Source: Trichostrongylus colubriformis
Lineage: Eukaryota > Nematoda > Chromadorea > Rhabditida > Trichostrongylidae
Reading direction: 5' to 3'
Length of the DNA stretch: 64,000 bases
Assembly (NCBI GenBank): GCA_963978905.1
Contig: OZ022257.1
Span: 25,745,274 to 25,809,273 of the forward strand
Shown here: one piece after another, positions 36,701-46,514 of the stretch
Layout: each line of letters opens with the position of its first letter
Numbering within the stretch: position 1 is the first letter of the stretch
Translations under genes and position numbers: made by a program
Notes under the pieces: model-generated
The model's input: the letters and a program-made list of their open reading frames with translations, nothing else
Databases searched by the model: none
What the model was told of the DNA's origin: nothing

Positions 36701-36787
36701 CCGCATTATGGATCCGGATTTGATACACAAAGGAATAACGGCTTCAATGAACATTTTGTGGTTAAGAAGGGAGGAGCATCATTCATA
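30753..36787 (+). CDS. MOLO1/TPM-domain family protein (modulator of levamisole receptor-like), spliced
   Basis: Proposed exons are 30753-30935, 32672-32773, 35857-35892, 36044-36116 and, doubtfully, 36639-36787; all introns are GT-AG and phases agree. Exon 1 encodes a signal peptide (MRLLVLACMVGAAAAQ) and the family hallmark YPDPRLDP..C......YVCDPSSVL. Exon 2 continues IFLVIMDKIG and the helix FANNLKRRFQNYQ. The 12-codon exon 3 ends DEVLLW and exon 4 reads VFTVAGRDARIS, together forming the core strand and turn of the TPM-like fold. Known members such as C. elegans MOLO-1 are auxiliary subunits that raise gating of levamisole-sensitive acetylcholine receptors in muscle. Many paralogues are uncharacterised, so receptor modulation is inference. 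No C-terminal membrane helix was found, hence a secreted form or a missing last exon. The family call is firm; the 3' end is not. Confidence 0.75.
30936..32671 (+). other. MOLO1-gene intron 1, carrying an inverted-repeat element
   Basis: The donor CAC|GTAAGC and acceptor TTTCATTTTAG|ATC join codons in phase 0. Most of the intron is taken up by the element at 31113-32050. Confidence 0.7.
31113..32050. mobile_element. Element with ~115-bp terminal inverted repeats inside intron 1
   Basis: The left arm (31113-31225) and right arm (31935-32050) are diverged reverse complements. Shared blocks include GCGGGTGTGT near the end and GTAATTGCAC with GAAAGGGCG at the inner edge. An inner palindrome pairs 31468-31495 with 31585-31609 (GACGTC...AAGCTCCTTCCCTCCC against its complement). 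No transposase is encoded. A related end occurs at 61796-61895, with GACATAAGGGTACGCAACCG. A non-autonomous DNA transposon is most likely. Confidence 0.55.
33213..33426. mobile_element. Short palindromic mariner-type MITE in intron 2
   Basis: The arms of about 60 bp share AAGTTCCGGAACACCTCGAC and TTTCAAATTTATTTCTTTAC, then TGTTGTAAAG-type sequence in inverse orientation. The right end CCTAA borders TA, as in mariner elements. The 214-bp element has no coding capacity. Confidence 0.75.
34412..34479 (+). ncRNA. Strong short hairpin (function unknown)
   Basis: The 24-nt arm beginning TAGTTTGTGCCTT pairs with an inverse arm AAGGCACAAACTA across a 20-nt loop, with only two mismatched positions in 24. 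Size and shape recall a miRNA precursor or a tiny foldback element. It lies within intron 2 of the MOLO1 gene. No expression evidence is visible in sequence. Confidence 0.4.
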
Positions 36788-36819
36788 GTGAGAAAAAAAC
36801 GATGTCATGTCAAGTGATC

Positions 36820-37690
36820 GAAATGTTGCAAAATGGGAGAGCCTTGTGCTACATCTGCATGAGTGAGAAATGTGGGCGACAGTGTTATCAACAAGACGCT
36901 TTCAGCCCTCCTTTGATCACGTTTGAATTAAGGACTAGATGAAATAGTGTTCTGAATGTCCTAAAGGCTTTCAACCTTGATAAAGTTCCTGTGTTCTACT
37001 CAGTCACTGAAGTCGCTAATGTGCTCAGGGCTCTTTCGCCCTAAGTGTATGTAGTGCCGTATTTGTGCTGAAGCGCAACTGTAATCGAATCACTGCGTAG
37101 TTACTGCTTCAGCTTTCATTTCAGCTAGTACAGTTCAGCTTATTGAGCAGTTGTAGTATTGCACTTCTTCATCGCATACTGAGTCTGTTCCCTTCCGCAA
37201 CCAAACGTTCTCAGTGGCTCGGCGCTTGTTGGCAAAGATTGGATGAGGAATAACGTCCTGAAAAGTGCACGTGAGGGGCACGTGGAGCACAGTCAAGCCC
37301 CTGCTGGTTTCTAATTGTGAATGAACCGTAGTCGAGTATACTGTGCATCGAAGGTATCTATAGTGCTCTGCATAATGATACAGCCACCATAATTTGCCCA
37401 AAATCGTAGTTCATAGACTGATTCAGCAGGGTCTCCAAGTAAAAAGTGTAGCCAGTGTGGTCATGCATTTGAGCATGAGAACCAACTTTCAGCTATGAAA
37501 CACCGAAAACTTCCCTGTTACTTGTTTTGAAATTGCCTTTTGCTATTCTGCAAAATGATGCAGCCACATCATGTTTTTCCGTCGCTTTGGCTTCCACTCG
37601 CTAAGGCTGTATTGATGTTATAAATCTTCATTTATGATAAAAGAAAGAAGGAACCTGCTATGTGGTCCAGAGAACGATCAATTCACCTCA
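36820..37690. other. No recognisable gene downstream of the MOLO1 exons
   Basis: A further 3' exon of the MOLO1 gene may hide here, but I could not place one. The remaining frames are short. Confidence 0.35.
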
Positions 37691-37699
37691 AAATGAGGT

Positions 37700-38340
37700 C
37701 TGGAGATTTCGGATCGCGTGAGAATGGCGACGGCTTGTACAATCTTCAACAATTTCAACTAGGATTCTGCAGGGTATGAATTCAGAAATCGTACGTACGG
37801 CTACGCCCTCGAATAGACTGACGCAGCATTTTGAAACAGAAGCCAAGTGTCATGCTTGGAAGCAAGATCTTCGTTAGAGCTTAATGTGTCAACAGAGACT
37901 GTTCATCCGGTCCTGGAGAATTGCATGTCCGTCACTAGGTAAGGAATGATAAGGGAATTGTCCAGAGCCCCGGAAGATTGCGAAAGCCAAAAAAGCCATT
38001 CCGAGGGCATGGTGTGGGGTCAAGTCATCTTTCGATTAATTTCGTTCTCGAAAAGATCAAGCATCCGAATACCGAGTCTTCGTGCGTCATACCCTTCGTC
38101 GAAACTTTCATTGGATCTTGTTTTCATGCAAGTTAATGGGCCAGTTCATGTCAACTGAAGACTCGATCTTGGCGAAGACGTGGCCAAATAGACCTTCTGA
38201 CCCGGACGAACGGCCTCGATCTTTATGTGATGGGAAAACATTCAGGGTTCCATTGTGAAAAGAGTTTGTAGCAAGAGTAACAATTCTGAACGATCAGGAA
38301 ATTCAAACGGTCTGTCATCGAGGCATGGCACCGAGAGGAT
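37700..38340 (+). pseudogene. Possible Tc1/mariner-type transposase remnant
   Basis: Broken plus-strand frames carry weak echoes of a Tc1-like transposase: an N-terminal block near 37790-37880 and a GMVWGQVIF string near 38007, recalling the SVMVWGG motif. Stops interrupt every few dozen codons and no terminal repeats were found. The assignment rests on short motifs only. Confidence 0.25.
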
Positions 38341-38686
38341 AAGTCATGAGGAGTTCCGTATAGGCCTAAACAATTGATATTTTCGGCTATTCAAGGCAGT
38401 TGAAGATGGGATGCCAGGCCAATCAGCATTTTCTCCTTGGTATTAATTAGTCGCTGTTGAATGCTTCACTCTATTCAGAACATTTGGCATTTTTGAAACA
38501 AATGAGGAAATTTTCTGTTCTTCAGTTGAAATTCGGTGTTGATGCACGAATAAACGTCAACACTGGCTACACTTTTGACTGAGAGAATTCTTCCTGATAA
38601 CTTGAGCAAGTCATAGGCGGCTGTATCATCACGCAGAGTACCGTAATTCGCTATTTTTTGTGTCGGTCTGTCTGCCCCAAAATATA

Positions 38687-39930
38687 TTAGGTTGACCGGA
38701 AAGTTTCCCGCCACGTGTTTGATCGCACCATATTAGCCTTGCATGTATGTTTATGACTTATCGTGGGGTGTGCATGAAGCACGCAAGAGACTCTTTCATA
38801 TAACTACCTCACACCCACCCAGTTTGCATTTGGATTCCAAAATCCGCCCAAGTTTCAACCCAACAGGATGCACCTGAGGCACTGTCCTCGTTTCCTTCAT
38901 CAGTCTGGCTTAAACGCAAAGGAAGCCCAAGCCAAGATAGTGGATACATATAGCGTTGACGCTATCTCTTACGACACGTGCAAGACCTGGATGGCCAAGT
39001 TCAAAAAAGGAGATTTTTCTTTCCAAGATGCTCCAAGGTCCGGCCGGCCGATGAAGTTAGACTTGAAGTTGCTGCAATCTACCGTGGAAGAGGATCGGTG
39101 CGCCACTACCAGGGGACTTGCAGCGATGCTCGGCCATGCCCAATCAACTGTTGAATCTGGGCTGGAGAAGATTGGTAAAGTCGCAAAGCGTGGGTGTTGG
39201 ATTCCTCACCAACTCACTGACTACGACATCATGAGGAGGATCGACACTTGCACTTCACTCCTCACTCTCCAGAAGAAGTACAAGTTTCTCGATACGCTGA
39301 TCACTGGAGATGAGAAGTGGGTTCTCTACAAAAACTCTGTGAGGAAACGGCAGTGGGTCAACAGGGGAGAAGAGCCACAACGCGTCCCAAAGCCCGACAT
39401 CCACCCCAAGGAATGCTCCTATCGTGTTGGTGGTCACGACGCGGCATCGAGCACTGGGAGCTGCTTGAGAAGGGGCAGACCATCAACGCCACTACCTACG
39501 TCCAGCTGAAGAAGCTCAAAGCCCTACATTCATCGGACACGCGGACGCGGAGCCGACATCAGCTTCCATCACGAAAACGCTCGACTACACACTGCGAAGG
39601 CAACCCAAGCCGAGCTGGAGAAGTTCGGCTGGCTTGTCATCCCTCAGCCTCCTTACAGCCCTGACCTTGCACCTTTCGACTACTGGCTCTAGCCACCTCC
39701 AACGCTTCCTGAACGGGAAACAGTTCGAGAATGAAGACGACATTAGGGAAGCATCGACGGTTTTTTTTTCAAGTCCCAGCCCCCGTCCTTTCGGGAGGAA
39801 GGAATCGACAAGCTGCCAGAACGTTGTCGACAAGTTGTAGACTCTGACGGTGCATACCTCTGATTTCCGAGTTAGTTCGTTTTTAAAATATTTTTGAAAA
39901 TTCAATGGCGGGAAACTTTCCGGTCAGATT
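38687..39930 (+). mobile_element. Near full-length mariner transposon, inactive
   Basis: The left end starts after TA with TTAGGTTGACCGGAAAGTTT and continues CCCGCCA. The right end carries the inverse TGGCGGGAAACTTTCCGGTCA near 39905-39925, and its outermost bases are degraded. Total length is about 1.24 kb, usual for mariner. Between the ends lies a broken transposase gene on the plus strand. Confidence 0.9.
38868..39840 (+). pseudogene. Mariner transposase, frameshifted, second catalytic position altered
   Basis: The first 214 codons from ATG 38868 give the N-terminal helix-turn-helix region (CKTWMAKFKKGDFSFQDAPR, SGRP linker) and the first catalytic aspartate in LITGDEKWV. At about 39405 the frame shifts; WWSRRGIEHWELLEKGQTIN continues in another frame, then a third frame holds DISFHHENARLHTAKATQAE and PPYSPDLAPFDYWL. 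Mariner enzymes use a DD34D triad. The second aspartate, normally in HHDN, is glutamate here (HHEN, near 39573), and a stop follows FDYWL. A C-terminal piece (ENEDDIREA, KLPER-like) follows. It cannot make active transposase. The hookworm mariner bandit is a plausible relative but was not compared. Confidence 0.88.
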
Positions 39931-39934
39931 TCTT

Positions 39935-40475
39935 TTGCTAACCAGCTAATTGTGACGTTAATAGTTCAGTAAAGGGCCATAATTAGGTGGAATCACAGAA
40001 ATAGATTGTATTTCCGTTTGCAACTGATAACAAACGAATTTTTCGCTTAAAGGCCATGAATCACGTCAAGTGATAGGAATTGCAGTAGTTTATAACGTGC
40101 TATTGCAGCGTTATTGCTATGCAGGGTTATTGTTGTTATAAATTTCCAAAATTCTAGATTCTATTTTGATTACCTGATCAGATGATGTGTAAACTAGAAA
40201 AGAGATCAATAGCAGGATAGTCGAGAAGACATAAGGATAAGGCATGACTAGCAATTTTATGAAACCCGCCAGTGACTACATCCAGAAGAACATGAAGCAG
40301 CCAGCAGCTGAGACAGCTTTCCGGCCACAGTTCATACCGGTCCAACTTCTGCCGAGAAGATGCAGGCTTTTTGTCACTGCTGTCCAAAATTCTGAATATA
40401 AATTCGATGGAGCATGTTGGTGGGTCTCACACGCTTTTGCCGAAGAAATCTGGCCAAATGCCTGAGAAGATTTCT
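39935..40475. other. No recognisable gene
   Basis: Short unassigned frames only. Confidence 0.4.
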
Positions 40476-40504
40476 TTCGCTAGGAGCTAGGTAAGCTGTA
40501 AACG

Positions 40505-41229
40505 GTGCATGTGGTAGTGTTCCGTAGTCCCGCTATTTCGAACTCATCAAATTCTCTGTGCGACATGAAGCCATGTGTTGCAGTGAAGAGGAAAGGTCCT
40601 CCTCTATTAGACCCTACTGGGCTCATGATCTGCAGTTTGCGATGCTTCCACCCAGTTCCACAAAGCGCTTCGGAGCCGTAAAAGTTTTGCACGAATCAAA
40701 GAGGGTACATGGTAGATTAGATCAGCCGCAATGAGCCATACCGCTACGATGCTGACAAGGATGATCTTTTGCCGACAGTGACAGCTTCACCTTTGTCAAG
40801 TCATTGGCACAGCGTCATCGATTGTCCTACAGAATCCAGTTCCATAATATGTCACGCTGCGGTAAAGAAATGGGCAATCTCTTGTACGGTATAGGTAGAC
40901 CCAGCAAATAACCAGGAAATTTAGTGAGGAGGGGAATGAATTCAAACTCGCAAGAACATTCCATACACCTAGTATACGGCAATCAATACCTTCGCGCGGT
41001 ACGAAAACCCGATATCGCTGGCAAGAGAGCGACTGGATGATCAATAGTTGTAACGATTTCAAACAACATATCACCATCACTTTTCGATTCGACCTCCTCG
41101 ACTTCGCATGACAGCGCTTGGGATTGGGAGTCGATGACAAGACAACCAACGGGCACGTGAGGACTACCTTTTCGAGCGAGAGCAAGGAGTTGCCCGATTC
41201 CAATTTTCCAGACTACGCCGCGGTGATAT
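40505..41229 (-). pseudogene. ADAT3-like (tRNA adenosine deaminase subunit) fragments, possibly an exon plus decayed 3' part
   Basis: On the minus strand a CTTCTCTTCCAG acceptor at 41230 is followed by an 80-codon open stretch ending at a possible donor CGAAG|GTATTG (40990). It reads IGQLLALARKGSPHVPVGCL, then VIDSQSQAL and TTIDHPVALLPAI. ADAT3 proteins show this order, a VPVGAVVVDP-like strand followed by a DHP motif. Near 40680-40630 a separate frame gives FYGSEALCGTGWKHRKLQ, reminiscent of the C-terminal YG..GALGT block. The zinc-binding PCxxC segment between them was not found intact, and frame changes are needed around 40700-40750. ADAT3 pairs with ADAT2 to make inosine at tRNA wobble positions. 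Assignment is tentative; a pseudogene is more likely than a working gene. Confidence 0.35.
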
Positions 41230-41409
41230 CTGGAAGAGAAGGCCTGCTCAAGATCTCATGATTTTTGAGTCTATCGAGGCTGCCCTTCAGCGGAAGTGGC
41301 CAAACTTCAAGTCGACTGCGTTCTGTCATCGGCTCGTACTCGGACCATCTTCGCGCCGTCATTCGAAATAAAGGCGATCGAATCGAAAAGTGATGATAGC
41401 ACACATATT

Positions 41410-42735
41410 ATCCAAATTCGTTGCGAATATCTATCATCTTTTTTCGTTCCATAGGTCTTGGTCCTACCAAAGATATGGTTTCTTTCACTACGTAAGAGTA
41501 TTTATTGCTCGCCCTGTAGAATTGTTCTCAGGTTCACAGCCGATAGGACAACTAGCCTACCTCTACTCGTGAGTTCTCCTCCTATGTAACAGAAATTCTA
41601 TTTTAAGGACATTTCAAAAGCGGAAATTATGCGACGGGCCTCGAAGGAATGATAGAGATGGTGGTGGCCGCCTACACAAACGCACATATCGTTCAGGTGC
41701 CAAGTCCTGACAAATCGAGGCAAATGTAAGCTGTCTACCACACATCCACCTTCTCTTTGATACTCACGTGTTTATCTCTACGAGTTAAAATCAGTGTGTG
41801 GCTTTGAAGACTCAGAAACTTTTTGCTTTGTTAACATAGTAATTTGCGATGATGGGCAAACTTCCAGCGCCCAGCGCCCAGAAAAGGACATATAATTTCA
41901 GACTGAGACTGAGTAGCAATCGGTTGTTACATTGAATTTGGATAAATTGTCCCAGCCGAGGGAGATAGGGCTAGTGGTCGCAGAAAGTCTGCGCTGCAGA
42001 AACTCTGTCACTGATTTGCCCACAGTTCTTGATAACTCGTCGCTACTGCTCGTTACAGCATTAATGCATATTCGCTTTTATGTATTTATATGTGTCATAC
42101 ATCAAAATAGCTTGCTATCGCGATGAGGGTGCTTTCGACAGCGTTTCCGGCACCATTTCGAGAACACTCCTGAGCACACTGGAATAAGACGGCAGACTAC
42201 ATCTGACCTTATAAATCACTAACACTTTTGAACACTAGTCAAGAAGATATCAAGTTATGCCGAGGTTTATACAAAGCCGCACATGGAAATTACCAACACT
42301 TTTCACGATCATGCCCTACAATTACCTCCGGCAGTCAGCGCTGTAAACATCGTAGTAATGTGCGGTTGCAAGATGATGCTTAGTTAGAGAACATTAATAG
42401 CAGTATATTTAAGCATTATTCTGCCTCGAAGGCTCGCTCCAGTTTAAATGTGTAAACACAAGGTGAGGCTCCAAAATTCAATTTGAAAGGCTTAAAAAGC
42501 TCTATAAAACATTGTGAAAGAAATACGAAGCTTTTGGACGCTTAGCGCCTTCCTCTATATTGAGATAGAGCAATTTATTTCACTTTATATGCAGACAATC
42601 TTCGAAAAGAAGGAGTAAAATGTATCTCAGTGACATACTGCTGCCACGCAACTTACCGCTTTGATAGTGCAGCACTGTTTTTGTTAGGAGTATGGTGACG
42701 TATAGTATGTGCTATATTTACTCCTTAGTGCATAA
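41410..42735. other. No recognisable gene
   Basis: AT-rich, short ORFs only. Confidence 0.4.
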
Positions 42736-42736
42736 C

Positions 42737-43352
42737 CCTGCAGTCATGTGAGTGGCTGAAAAGAGTCACGCAGCTTGTCATCGTTGTCATTTCTGATGAC
42801 AGTCTTTTTTAAATAACGAAAAATTTTCCCTCCTTCATTATTTTTCTTTTTTACTTTAAATAGAGCATGCAGCACTCCAACGACAATGTTGGAAGGTCCT
42901 TCGTGAAGATATTCGTAGAATTTTGCAGGGCCCTGCAAAGCTCATTAAGACGCTTGAAATGGGTCCTTCCAGTAACGTATTCTTCCCAAATCCTTGACAT
43001 TATATATCGACCCCCGCAGTTGGCGGATTTTATCGTCACAATAACCTGCAGTCATGTGAGTGGCTGAAAAGAGTCACGCAGCTTGTCATCGTTGTCATTT
43101 CTGATGACAGTCTTTTTTAAATAACGAAAAATTTTCCCTCCTTCATTATTTTTCTTTTTTACTTTAAATAGAGCATGCAGCACTCCAACGACAATGTTGG
43201 AAGGTCCTTCGTGAAGATATTCGTAGAATTTTGCAGGGCCCTGCGAAGCTCATTAAGACGCTTGAAATGGGTCCTTCCAGTAACGTATTCTTCCCAAATC
43301 CTTGACATGATATATCGACCCCCGCAGTTGGCGGATTTTATCGTCACAATAA
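42737..43352. repeat. Tandem duplication, two 308-bp copies nearly identical
   Basis: The unit beginning CCTGCAGTCATGTGAGTGGC at 42737 repeats at 43045, a period of 308 bp. By eye I find two substitutions (GCAAAGCTC/GCGAAGCTC and GACATTATAT/GACATGATAT). Both copies carry a minus-strand open frame of about 62-67 codons (RYIMSRIWEEYVTGRTHFKR core). Because 308 is not a multiple of three, the frame does not run on from one copy to the next. The product is unrecognised. Recent duplication or an assembly artefact are the two explanations. Confidence 0.9.
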
Positions 43353-43386
43353 CCGCACCCATCTCTTCCGTGAGTCAGAGACTTAA

Positions 43387-43842
43387 AGGAACCGGAAGGG
43401 GGTCCGAAACAAAAGAAAGATGCAAAGAAATGAGCAATTTGTATTGAACACAGAAGGTTAGAAGCGATAATAGGTGAAAAAACCCGGATTCAAGAGCGCA
43501 CCGCTGCGGTGTGTATTCGCATCCAATTCGCATCAGCGCATCCATTCCGAGTTGTCCGCTGTAGGAGACGGGCCGTGGGCCAACGTTAGTTGTAGCACCT
43601 GACTCCCAGCGCAAAGGGGTGGCCATTCCTAACTACATCAGCATTCGTGTAAGCACATCTGGAAACAATATAAGAAACAACAATGTAAAAAGTTGAGGAA
43701 AAAACAAATTTATAATAGAAACATCTTCTTTTGGCACCATGCCAAGGCGTCAAATTGGCGAGTTTGTGCAATGGCGGCCACTTGAACTCGTCCACACTAC
43801 GTCTGTTCTACAGTAAGCCAAAATTACCCCCTTCTGGTGTCT
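43387..43842 (-). mobile_element. MITE, family F3, copy 2 (TTAA target duplication)
   Basis: 456 bp with plus-strand ends AGGAACCGGAAGGGGGTC and the inverse-type CCCCCTTCTGGTGTCT. Both flanks are TTAA (43383-43386 and 43843-43846). The body is an inverted relative of the 13514-13969 copy. It lies 35 bp beyond the tandem duplication. Confidence 0.88.
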
Positions 43843-43849
43843 TTAAGCC

Positions 43850-45237
43850 AACTACGTAGCTGAGAATTCTCCGCTCCTACAAAACCTAACTGAAACTATC
43901 CACAAATCTCATAGCTGCATTAAGTGCCACAGGAGATTGACAAAAAGGGAGCAATTTATCAATCGGAATTAAGGCAGTATGTAATAGTAGCACGTATAAC
44001 AGCACCTAGGTTGTAGGAAAATTTTAGACAGGTTTTGCGTGTTTTCAAGATAAGTGCAAATTTCGACTTACATATTGTGCTTCCCAGATAGATAAAAAGT
44101 TGCTCACAAGTATAGGCTGCCCTCTTACTTTCGGGCTATATCAGTATTCTAATATACAGTAAAACAAACACGTTGGATGGTTTCCCTCGAAGAATTCTAG
44201 TTTGGTTGAGCCGCAGCAGAGGCAACGACAATGTGAGTGAGCGCTGCAAGAGAATACCTCAAAGCATATGATGGAACTGTTCGTCTGTGGTTTCGGGATT
44301 GTAGGAAGGAGAATCAGTTGCTTGGATTCTAAACTGACCAAAGCGCTCTAATAAAAACGGCAGAAGGCGATGAACGTCCGTATTGGCTAATGATGCCTAA
44401 AAGTATTGGCCTTCCCAGTACAGATGTGATTGACCACTGACCATCTCAGGTGCTTTCACTCGTCAAAGCAGAAGAATGGTGCGCTCAGAACTTTTCACAA
44501 ATCGTCTTCGAGAAGTCAAAAGAGTTTAAAAAAATCTAGCTAGGAGAAAGCGTGGTGTTATCCCCATTCCACTTGATAAGCTTTGGTTGAGAAGCACAAA
44601 GGAAATGACCTGAATACTGGGTGTTTGACCTCGGCGTTCGAGATTGAGAAAGTCAAAGAGAAAAAAATCAGAATCACATCGTATTTTTTGTAGAAAATCC
44701 ATGACTGAATCAAGGCAATAAGTTATTGTCGATTACAGATTGCTTTTAGCCTCTCCCGTATCTTAGAGGAAGCTAGTGTACATATGGTATGGGTGCAGCA
44801 GTATGCCATGTGCACTTGTGACCCAGCGGGGCACATCTCTAAATAAAATTGCGCTGTGAGCTCATGTTCTCCACAAGCGGTGAATCATGAGTGGGTATGT
44901 TGACTTACTACTGGGTTGGGAAGCGGTTTCGGAATGATGCCGAAAACGCTTGAGGAGATAAAGTGCTGCATAGACCTAAATAATAAAGTGCTTATTCGAG
45001 CCCACATCAGGTCTCTTAATAAGATGAAGCGTTCGGAACACTGAGCCACGAAAATGGCGAAGGAGAGGGCACAATACGCTTGAACTTAGCAATAAATCGC
45101 AACAACTGGAATAAAGGCTTTTGGTGATACCAAAGAAGGACGACACTAGTCAACTATCACTACCTCAGACACTGCGGGTTGGTCAGGAAAATAATTTTTC
45201 GCTGGAGATCCGTCCATAGTGGATGGTCCAATTTATC
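43850..45237. other. No recognisable gene
   Basis: Short unassigned frames; no repeat shared with the rest of the window was seen. Confidence 0.4.
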
Positions 45238-45241
45238 TCAA

Positions 45242-45547
45242 AGGAGGGTTGCGGCATCAAAATGCGCTTCCGTCTCCTCTATCAGTGCCTCCAAAAAGCC
45301 ATAGATGACGCTGAATCTAACTGCTACGGTTGTACTTGCGCCTGGTAACCAAAATTTCGTCAACTTCCACAACCTCAGACTTAGTGGCCACCGCGAAAAC
45401 GCCAAATCACTCCAATCGCGGATGCGCTTATTTTTTCGAGCGATACGTATCATTTACTTGAAGACGTCGATCTGCCGAAAATCCGGGTGGGGTTCGATTG
45501 TCCGGAATTCCGCTAAAGACACAATGGGCTGGTACCGTGAGAGACCT
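45242..45547. mobile_element. MITE, family F5 (TCAA/TTAA flanks)
   Basis: 306 bp starting AGGAGGGTTGCGGCATC after TCAA (45238-45241) and ending GTACCGTGAGAGACCT before TTAA (45548-45551). Its right end is repeated in inverse orientation at 46375 (TTAA, then TGGCCTCTTACGGTACCAG), followed by related CCATTG and AATCGACCCCCACCCC blocks. A 71-codon minus-strand frame inside has no recognisable domain. Only the outermost bases are inverted repeats, unlike the full palindromes of F1 and F2. Confidence 0.65.
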
Positions 45548-45899
45548 TTAAAAATTGCATCTGTTTTCAGCGCTGGCGGCTAGTTGCTTCTTTCTTATGC
45601 CTTCTGAAATAACTAAAATATTGAAGATAATTTAAATAACTGAAATACAAAAGGTAATTTAAATGTTATTGTCTCATTCTGCACGACCGATGCATGAGCG
45701 ATCCGTAGAAATTTCTTCTGGACCGTTAACAGTTGACGAAACCTACCAAGATAAGGCAACAATCGAGAACAACCTCAAGTACAATAGAAGCAGTGATAGC
45801 TGTGCCTTTATTAGCTTTGAAGGACGATGGCAAGCTCATACTGCACTCTTAGGAAATTCTAATTCACAGCATATTGCTAAAAATAGGTGCAATCTTCAG

Positions 45900-46370
45900 A
45901 GGAACATGAAGGGGTCCGAGACAAGAGGAAGATGCAAAGAAATGAGCATTTTGTAACGAACATCAAGGTCAGAAGCGGTAATCGGCGAAAAAATCCGGAT
46001 CCAAAAACGCGACACAGTGGTGTCGCGGATTTGAATCCGCAACGCATTCGCATCAACTCACTAACGTTCCGAGTTTTCCGCTGTAGGAGACGGGCCACGG
46101 GCCAACGTTAATTTCACCTGACTCGGAGCGCAGTGGAATGCCCCTTCCCAACTACAAACTACAATAGCATCCATGTGAGCACATCTAGAAACAATACAAG
46201 AAAGAACAAAAGAAAAAGTAGAAGAAAAGAACAACTTTACTGTAAAAACATCCCCTCTTGACACCATGCCAAGGCGTCAAATTGGTGATTTTGTGCAATG
46301 GCGGCCCCTCAAACTCGTCCAGACAATGGCTGTTCTACCGTAGACCAAAAATTACTTCCTTTCGGTGTCT
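45900..46370 (-). mobile_element. MITE, family F3, copy 3
   Basis: 471 bp with plus-strand ends AGGAACATGAAGGGGTCCGA and CCTTTCGGTGTCT. Flanks are TCAG (45896-45899) and TTAA (46371-46374). It is colinear with the 43387 copy, sharing AGATGCAAAGAAATGAGCA, GGAGACGGGCC and CACCATGCCAAGGCGTCAAA. Confidence 0.85.
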
Positions 46371-46374
46371 TTAA

Positions 46375-46510
46375 TGGCCTCTTACGGTACCAGTCCATTG
46401 CGTCTTGAGGAATTCCAAACGACTCGTACTGATGGCGCCGCGAAGTGAAAATTCGACCAATCGACCCCCACCCCAAAAATCCCATCCAAATGGTATGAGT
46501 GCGGCCTCAT
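46375..46510 (+). mobile_element. Partial F5 element end
   Basis: Starts immediately after the TTAA that closes the F3 copy and matches the inverse of the right end of the 45242-45547 element (TCTTACGGTACCAGTCCATT). The other end is missing or unrecognisable. Two families meeting at one TTAA is notable. Confidence 0.55.
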
Positions 46511-46514
46511 TACC

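Noticed and set aside
41213..41404. Plus-strand resemblance to a LINE endonuclease end (SYSDHLRAVIRNK)
   Set aside because: Only one short block matched and upstream endonuclease motifs were absent; the minus-strand reading with splice sites explained the region slightly better.
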